Below the pieces are notes generated by a model. The model had not been told where the DNA came from. It saw only the letters and a program-made list of their open reading frames with translations, and made no database searches. Position numbers and translations under genes: made by a program. A DNA stretch of 37,040 nt from Chloracidobacterium sp. (lineage in GTDB: Bacteria > Acidobacteriota > Blastocatellia > Pyrinomonadales > Pyrinomonadaceae): the NCBI GenBank assembly GCA_016716365.1, contig JADJWM010000001.1, positions 1-37,040 on the forward strand. Direction: 5' to 3'. Below, one piece after another: positions 32,109 to 37,040 of this stretch (position 1 is its first letter; each line of letters starts with the position of its first letter).

Positions 32109-34451
32109 CCCGCGATAATCTGCTTCGCCTTTATGACCTCTGGGAGGTCGGGATCCGCTAAGCTCCATATCTCAAGGAAAGCCCTGTAATTTTCGACCGC
32201 CTCGGCTTGTTGTCCCTTTGATCGGTAGGCTTCGGCAATGTGGTACCTTGCGAGCGGATAATTCGGATTTATCCTGAGCACCCGCTCAAATTCAGCGATG
32301 GCCTCGTCCGCACGGCCAAGCTTTAGGAATATCTCACCAAGGCAATCTTCATGATCGATGTAGTTCCATGTCGGGGGCGTATGGCCGATGGCTTCCCTGA
32401 ATTTGGCGATCGCTTCGTCGGTGCGGCCCTGGTTCATCGCGATAGTTGCCCGCTGATAGAGATCGAACCGCGGATTTGGACGTGAGCCCCGGTCAACGTA
32501 GGTGATCGGGCCGAGAACAAATTTTTCGAGTTGGTCGGCCCGTCCCTTCCGCCCGCTCTTGAGCGCGGCGAAGTATGCCGGCCAGGAAGTCTCGTTATTC
32601 GTCGCGAACGCGGTTTCCGCTGCCTGCTCCGCTTCTTTCAGCCTTCCTTTTCTGTCATAAAGGTATGCAAGAAATGCGTGGCCGCGCGCCTTTTCCGCGT
32701 GGCCCTCAGCACTGTCTAAATACTTCGAGACCAACTCGATCGCCGAATTGTACTGGCCCATTCTTACCCGCGTATTTGCTAGATGGATCAGGGCAATTTC
32801 GAATTCAGGGTCGATCGCGAGTGCCTTCTCGAATTGCTCTATCGCTCGATCGTAGTCCCCCGACCATTGAAGCGAAAGCCCGAGGCTGTCGTACGCATTC
32901 GGCTCATTCGGAGCGATCGATACGTACCGTTCGTGGGCGGCGATGGCCTCGGAATGAAGTCCCTTTATGGACATCATTGTCCCGAGCATATTGTAGATCG
33001 GGCCGGAGTTGGGATCGACGGCAAGGCCTTGTTTCAATACGGCGACCGCCTCGTCGATCTGTTCTTCTCCCCGAAGGAGCCGGGCCAAGCGCCAATAACT
33101 TTCAGTATCGAAGGGGAAACGGGCGATCATCTGCCGGTACGCGGCGATCGCACCCGAGTAATCGCGATTGGCGATCGCATACCACGCGGCGATGTCCAGC
33201 CGGTTCTTATCGGTGAGCCTGGCCGAAAGTCGAAACGCCTTTTCGAGATATGGCATGCCCTCATCGACACGGGCCCAGGTCACGGCATAGGCGTAGCCGA
33301 TCCTTGCGTACGCCATAGCAAAATCCGGATCCAGCTTGATCGCGCGAGAGAAAAGGCCGATCGCCTCCTGACTTTGAAGTGCGTTGGCTTTCTCGACCCC
33401 GAGCGAGTAAAGCGGTACGCCTCGAGGTCATCGGTCATCGCCGTGGTCAAGCCCTGATCCGCCCAGGCTCGTCGGCGTTCAGGTGACGGAGCAGCTTTCG
33501 GGCCAGTATGTCGATCTGCGACAGTATGTCTTCCGGCCTTTCTACCGTTAGGCTTTCGGCCGCACGAAGCGATCCCGCGGCAGCATCCTGGACCTGCACA
33601 TCGATCCGAAGTTTTTCACCCGCACGAGCAAAGCTGCCCGTGACGATCACCTGGGCCCCGCTCTGCTTTGCCAAGTCGAGCGCCGTATCAAGTCGGTCTG
33701 AAGTCCCGGCACTGTGATATCCGGCCCTCTCGAGCAATGCGGAAAGCTGCTGCCGGCTCAGGATGGTCAAACGTTCAGAGCGCGAGAGGTCGGTGATCAG
33801 CATGTCGGCGAGGCCTTCGCGAAGCCAGTCGAGATCCCCGTCACCCGAGGCGTTGTGAAAGAACATCACCGCCACCGTTTCGCGGCCCGCTATCTGCGGA
33901 AGCCTGATCTCTGCAGCCGGAGCGGTTCGCAGGAACCCAAAATATACGGCCAATGCGGCCAAACAAACGGCCAATGTGCCGCCCGCGAACAAGACCGGGC
34001 GGCCTCGCAAAAAAGGTTGCGGCAAAGCGGCGGGGAGTGCCGGGACGGCGGCTATCGCGTCGGTTTCCTCTTCGATCTCAAATTCGACCCGGGTGATCTC
34101 CTCGGTAAACGCCCCGCTGTACGTGTTTGCGTTGACCGGGCCGATAAATCTATAACCTGTTCGCGGAATTGTCTTGATGAAGCGGGGACGGTGGGGATCG
34201 TCGCCGAGCGCCCTTCGAACCTCTTTGACGCATTGGACGAGCACGTCGTCGGTCACGGCCGTATCGTTCCAAAGCGCGCCGAAAAGTTCGTCTTTTGACA
34301 CAAGGCGGCCGTTCCGCTCGATCAGATAGGCGAGAACCTGAAAACTTTTACGCCTGAGGTGGAGCTCTTCGCCGTCGCGGCTTACGCACCCCCGCGCAAG
34401 GTCGATCTCGAGGCCCTCAACGCTGTAAACATGATTCGCCGCCTTCTGCAT
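32105..34451 (-). pseudogene. Winged-helix/TolB-like/TPR one-component regulator, two frameshifts
   Basis: The N-terminal OmpR/PhoB-type winged helix (about 8-105) has RRKSFQVLAYLIERNG, LVSKDELFGALW and KTIPRTGYRFIG. One membrane helix (about 158-178) is followed by a periplasmic FlgO/TolB-like domain (VAVMFFHNASGD...LREGLADMLITDLS). After one-base losses near 33447 and 33410 the frame continues as LYSLGVEKANAL into six or more TPR units to the stop at 32105. Corrected length about 782 residues. This CadC-like layout is common in Acidobacteriota. Two single-base losses 37 bases apart suggest sequencing error. It is convergent with, and overlaps by three bases, the amidotransferase gene. Confidence 0.8.
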
Positions 34452-34460
34452 GGCCGTTAA

Positions 34461-34482
34461 ACGAAATTTCGTTGAAATTTCG
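34461..34482. promoter_or_regulatory. Candidate operator at the start of the regulator gene
   Basis: acgaaatttcgt (34461-34472) is a perfect 12-base palindrome. The word gaaatttcg occurs twice (34463-34471 and 34474-34482), 11 bases apart, about one helical turn. It begins ten bases from the regulator ATG (34451) in the divergent gap. Autoregulation is inferred only from position. Confidence 0.45.
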
Positions 34483-34561
34483 TCGTTTCTTCGTTACCCG
34501 CCGAAGTTAAGGATTAGCCTGCATGATATCCCAGTTTTGCGGAAATTTAACAACAAAATTA

Positions 34562-34771
34562 ATGCGACGAAAACTAAAACTTACGGTTGTGACGAGCCGC
34601 CGGACGGCGAATGAGTATCGCACCGGGACCGAACAGGCCCCGCCGCCCGAAACCGCCACCGCCGATGGCGACGCCCCGGTGGTTCCCGAACAAATGGACC
34701 TTTCGCCCGGCGTGAGGTCGGCCATCGAATCCCTGATCGCGATGGCGAAGGACAAAGAAGGTCGTCAATGA
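34562..34771 (+). CDS. Small hypothetical protein, divergent from the regulator
   Basis: 69 residues from ATG 34562 (an in-frame ATG at 34523 would add 13). Basic N-terminus (MRRKLKLTVVTSRRTANEY), a Pro/Ala/acidic middle and a short helix-like end (SAIESLIAMAKDKEGRQ). No family recognised. It shares the gap with the regulator and its palindrome, so it may be co-regulated. Its stop overlaps an ATG at 34768 that leads into the leader of the next gene. It could also be a spurious frame; the codon pattern is plausible. Confidence 0.4.
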   Translation: MRRKLKLTVVTSRRTANEYRTGTEQAPPPETATADGDAPVVPEQMDLSPGVRSAIESLIAMAKDKEGRQ

Positions 34772-34866
34772 GAATGCTTTTGACCAAGCCGACCGAAAGT
34801 CGCCCCGTACCCGAGAGGCTTCACCCGATCTTCGGAATTGATCCGGTGACGCCGCGAGGAGTGATT

Positions 34867-36134
34867 ATGAAATACCGTTTAGCTCTCTTGATCCTGTCTC
34901 TCGGCCTTGTCTCGATATTCATCACCACAGTTTCTTCGCGGAACCGGATGGTATATGTCGAGGACCGAACGCCCCAGGAGGCCGGCATCTCTGTTACGAA
35001 CGGCGACGAACGGATCCCGGCCACGACCGGCCAGCCAACTGAAAGATCGATCGGATTATGCGTGCCTGATGGTCAGACAGCGATCGTCAACCGGTCGATA
35101 CTGATCGACTACCTCGGCGATAGGCCGCCGATCTGGCAGGATGGCTGGAAGGTTTATGTCCGGACATCACCGTGTTCGGGGCGCTTCGATTGGGTCTCAG
35201 TCGCCCTGCAGAATCCGACCGGCCGTGGTGGGTCGGGAATTTGGTATACGGCCGACATTATTCTAACCGGCACCCCGATGCGCTGCGTGAGAGAAGGCTC
35301 GAGATGCACGAAGGCAGAAGCAGAGGCCGAAGCGGTTGTGGTCCGGGGCCAACCGAAGTTCCGTGATTACTGTTTAAGGAGTATTCCGTTTGGAAGCAGC
35401 AGCAACGGGCAAGTGGACGATCGTCGTCGGCAAATTCGGGAACCCGGCCCGGTTGGTTCTTTGAAGACGGGCCAATGTGCAGCGAAGAGGCCGAAGAGAT
35501 CACGGGTCTGACCGGGGCCTGCAGCGGCAGCACCGGGCAGGGGTACAGCGGCTGGTGCAGCAGCAGGAGGTTGTGGGCCCTACCAGAAAGGTTCGGTAAA
35601 CCAGGGCGACGGGAAACTCTTACTTTCTATCGCGGAACAACCCTGAACAATGCCAGGCCGACTGCGATAAGAACCCCAGACGCTGTTTACGCTGATGCAC
35701 GCCGGGGCCAATAACCCGAACGATCCGCCAACTGTGCTACCTGATAGCGGAGGCGAGAAAGATCTGCACCGTCGCCGTGCTGCACCACCGCGTTAAAGAC
35801 GAAAGGCGAGAACGGAGTTACATCTTCCGACCACCGATCCATCGGGCAATTGGCGGGCGAGCATTGTGGAATCGAACACCGGAAACAATTTCACCTACGA
35901 CCTGGTGCTCAACCCGGGCGTCCGCCGGCAAATGGACCGGCATGCTGACGCTCACCTCAAGCCCGAATGCGTCCTACGGGTTCACCGCCGCGGCAACCCT
36001 TGAATCTCTCGGCGGCGGAAACATGCCATCACATATTTCGCCAAGGGCAGGGATCAGGTTGGAACCGGAACGTTTACTCGCGATGCCATATTTTCGGCGG
36101 TTCGCAAAACTCGGTCAAATTTGTCAGACGTTAG
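34867..36134 (+). pseudogene. Secreted protein with PAN/apple-like region, frameshifted
   Basis: ATG 34867 with GAGGA upstream begins a signal peptide (MKYRLALLILSLGLVSIFIT). The first frame is open to about 35365 and includes SIGLCVPDGQ and YLGDRPPIWQDGWKVYVRT. In a second frame WFFEDGPMCSEEAEEITGLTG follows. Further frames give NNPEQCQADCDKNP, FTLMHAGANNPNDPP and CYLIAEARKICTVA, a Cys pattern like a PAN/apple domain (about 35640-35800). The last frames read NTGNNFTYDLVLNPG and WTGMLTLTSSPNASYGF, ending at TAG 36132-36134. At least four indels are needed. The parent was likely an exported carbohydrate- or protein-binding protein of about 420 residues. Domain call is tentative. Confidence 0.5.
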
Positions 36135-36143
36135 AGGGATCAT

Positions 36144-36475
36144 ATGAAGAAAGAATTATTGCCACTGTCACACTGCTTGTCCTGTTTGGTTCCGTTGTCG
36201 AGACCTTGGCTCAAACCCGAATCCGCTTCGCACGCGGACGCACATCGACAACGGTCACGGGCACGCTCGCGTCGATCGGCGAACGCGATTTCGTTCTGCG
36301 GGCCGCGGCCGGGCCAATACCTGTCGGCAACCGTCAGTTCTTCAGGCGATTGTATTAAGTTCAGCACCATCGAGACCGCCCAGGCCTTCCGTACCGACGA
36401 GGGCGACAACTGGCTCAAGCTGATGAACATGTGCCGCCGTCGCTGTCGTTCACGATGACGGTCTCGATCAGATAG
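36144..36475 (+). pseudogene. Small secreted beta-type protein, frameshifted
   Basis: Starts at ATG 36144, nine bases after the previous stop. With the frame corrected after MKK, a signal peptide IIATVTLLVLFGSVVETLAQ appears, then TRIRFARGRTSTTVTGTLAS and ERDFVLRA in one frame, GQYLSATVSSSGDCIKFS and FRTDEGDNWLKLMN in a second, and SLSFTMTVSIR to TAG 36475 in a third. The parent would be about 110 residues, an exported single beta-sandwich-like domain. Function unknown. Confidence 0.45.
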
Positions 36476-36509
36476 AGGCTCTTCTAAAGGGTCTGAATTG
36501 GAGAGTTGT

Positions 36510-37040
36510 ATGAAACACGTTCACCGCCTGTCATGGCTTTTTGATTCTTCTCGCCCTCTCCGTACATCTGAAAGCCCAGAGATCGAGGTCGATATCGAAA
36601 CATGGAAAGGCGTCGGCAATTATATGCCCGGGGTAAAAGTGGAGATCGGTTCTTACTCGACCACGACCGATCATCGGGGAAAGGGAAGGTCCGCCTACCT
36701 CCCGGGGAACTTTTATTTCGTCAGAGCGACGGCTCCGTGTCAGCTGATGAACGTCGCACCGCAAGGGGAATATCGTTCGTGCGGGCGGCACCAGACCGTG
36801 AGCCAATAGTGAATCTCCCGGCCGGAAACACCGGCACGCGGCGGCTCTCATTTCTTTTCCGCTGCGAAACCGACACGGTCCCCGGCATGGTTCGCGTCAA
36901 GATCGCAACCCGCTCAAGCTGACGCCCCGAACGTCGACGTAAAGATGCAAAGCGGAGTTTCCGTCAGGCTCGGCGACAAAACGTATGTGAGCGATGAGAA
37001 TGGCGTTATCGATATTGACGTGCCGCCGGGTGAATACCGA
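36510..37040 (+). pseudogene. Secreted protein with repeated beta modules, frameshifted, runs off the window
   Basis: ATG 36510 with GGAG eight bases upstream. Corrected frames give a signal peptide (FLILLALSVHLKAQ), then EIEVDIETWKGVGNYMPG and VKVEIGSYSTTTDHRGK with PPGE, later NLPAGNTGT and FRCETDTVPGMVRVKI, and at the window end VRLGDKTYVSDENGVIDIDV with PPGEYR. The two VxVxxG...T/SDxxG...PPGE units look like carboxypeptidase-regulatory/SpaA-type beta modules in tandem. At least three indels; the 3' end is outside the window. Confidence 0.45.

Noticed and set aside
1..37040. CRISPR array, tRNA, rRNA, transposase or integrase
   Set aside because: No regularly spaced repeats, cloverleaf, rRNA-like stretch or DDE/tyrosine-recombinase motif was noticed on either strand; a tRNA scan was not possible here.

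Overview
The window looks like chromosomal DNA of a GC-rich, respiring, Gram-negative-type bacterium, most likely an Acidobacteriota member of the Blastocatellia/Pyrinomonadales kind. This rests on recalled family patterns (a secreted S55-type protein, a winged-helix/TolB-like/TPR one-component regulator, a conserved 306-residue protein of unknown function, a bTHX ribosomal peptide), not on a search. No tRNA, rRNA, CRISPR array or transposase was seen.

Left part (1-12.9 kb): a divergent pair of an SDR oxidoreductase and an SbcD/Mre11-like phosphoesterase, then a LON substrate-binding protein, all broken by small indels. An alpha/beta hydrolase lacking its usual nucleophile, an S55 peptidase-like exported protein and a MESH1-type alarmone hydrolase follow. 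Next comes a rearranged sulfur-carrier region on the minus strand: moaE, a Swiss-Army-Knife-type HAD protein, moaD fused in frame to a DUF6174-like lipoprotein, and a small moaD'-'thiG chimera. The real thiS-thiG pair lies about 2.4 kb away, past a cardiolipin-synthase-like PLD gene coupled to an endonuclease/exonuclease/phosphatase gene.

Centre (13.0-29.9 kb): one long complex I (nuo) operon in the order A B C D E [S26 peptidase-like] F [bTHX] G H J K [GNAT, nucleotidyltransferase] L M N. nuoI is not between H and J or elsewhere in the window. Several nuo gaps carry inverted-repeat hairpins (C/D, D/E, H/J), and the G/H gap holds a run of 20 G. A sigma70-like promoter lies in front of nuoA.

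Right part (29.9-37.0 kb): a CAT-fold acetyltransferase, a small conserved-looking unknown and a class I glutamine amidotransferase follow nuoN on the same strand. A convergent winged-helix/TolB/TPR regulator with a palindrome at its start comes next. The end holds three secreted or surface proteins, one PAN/apple-like and two with small beta-type repeats, all disrupted by frameshifts.

Small frameshifts are concentrated in the first 3 kb and last 2 kb, with few between. That pattern fits low-coverage contig ends better than natural decay, so broken genes are called with that caveat. The most interesting points are the moaD/thiG recombination (148 bp, 14 mismatches, all synonymous), the foreign-looking genes lodged inside complex I, the missing nuoI, and two enzyme-like proteins with changed catalytic residues.
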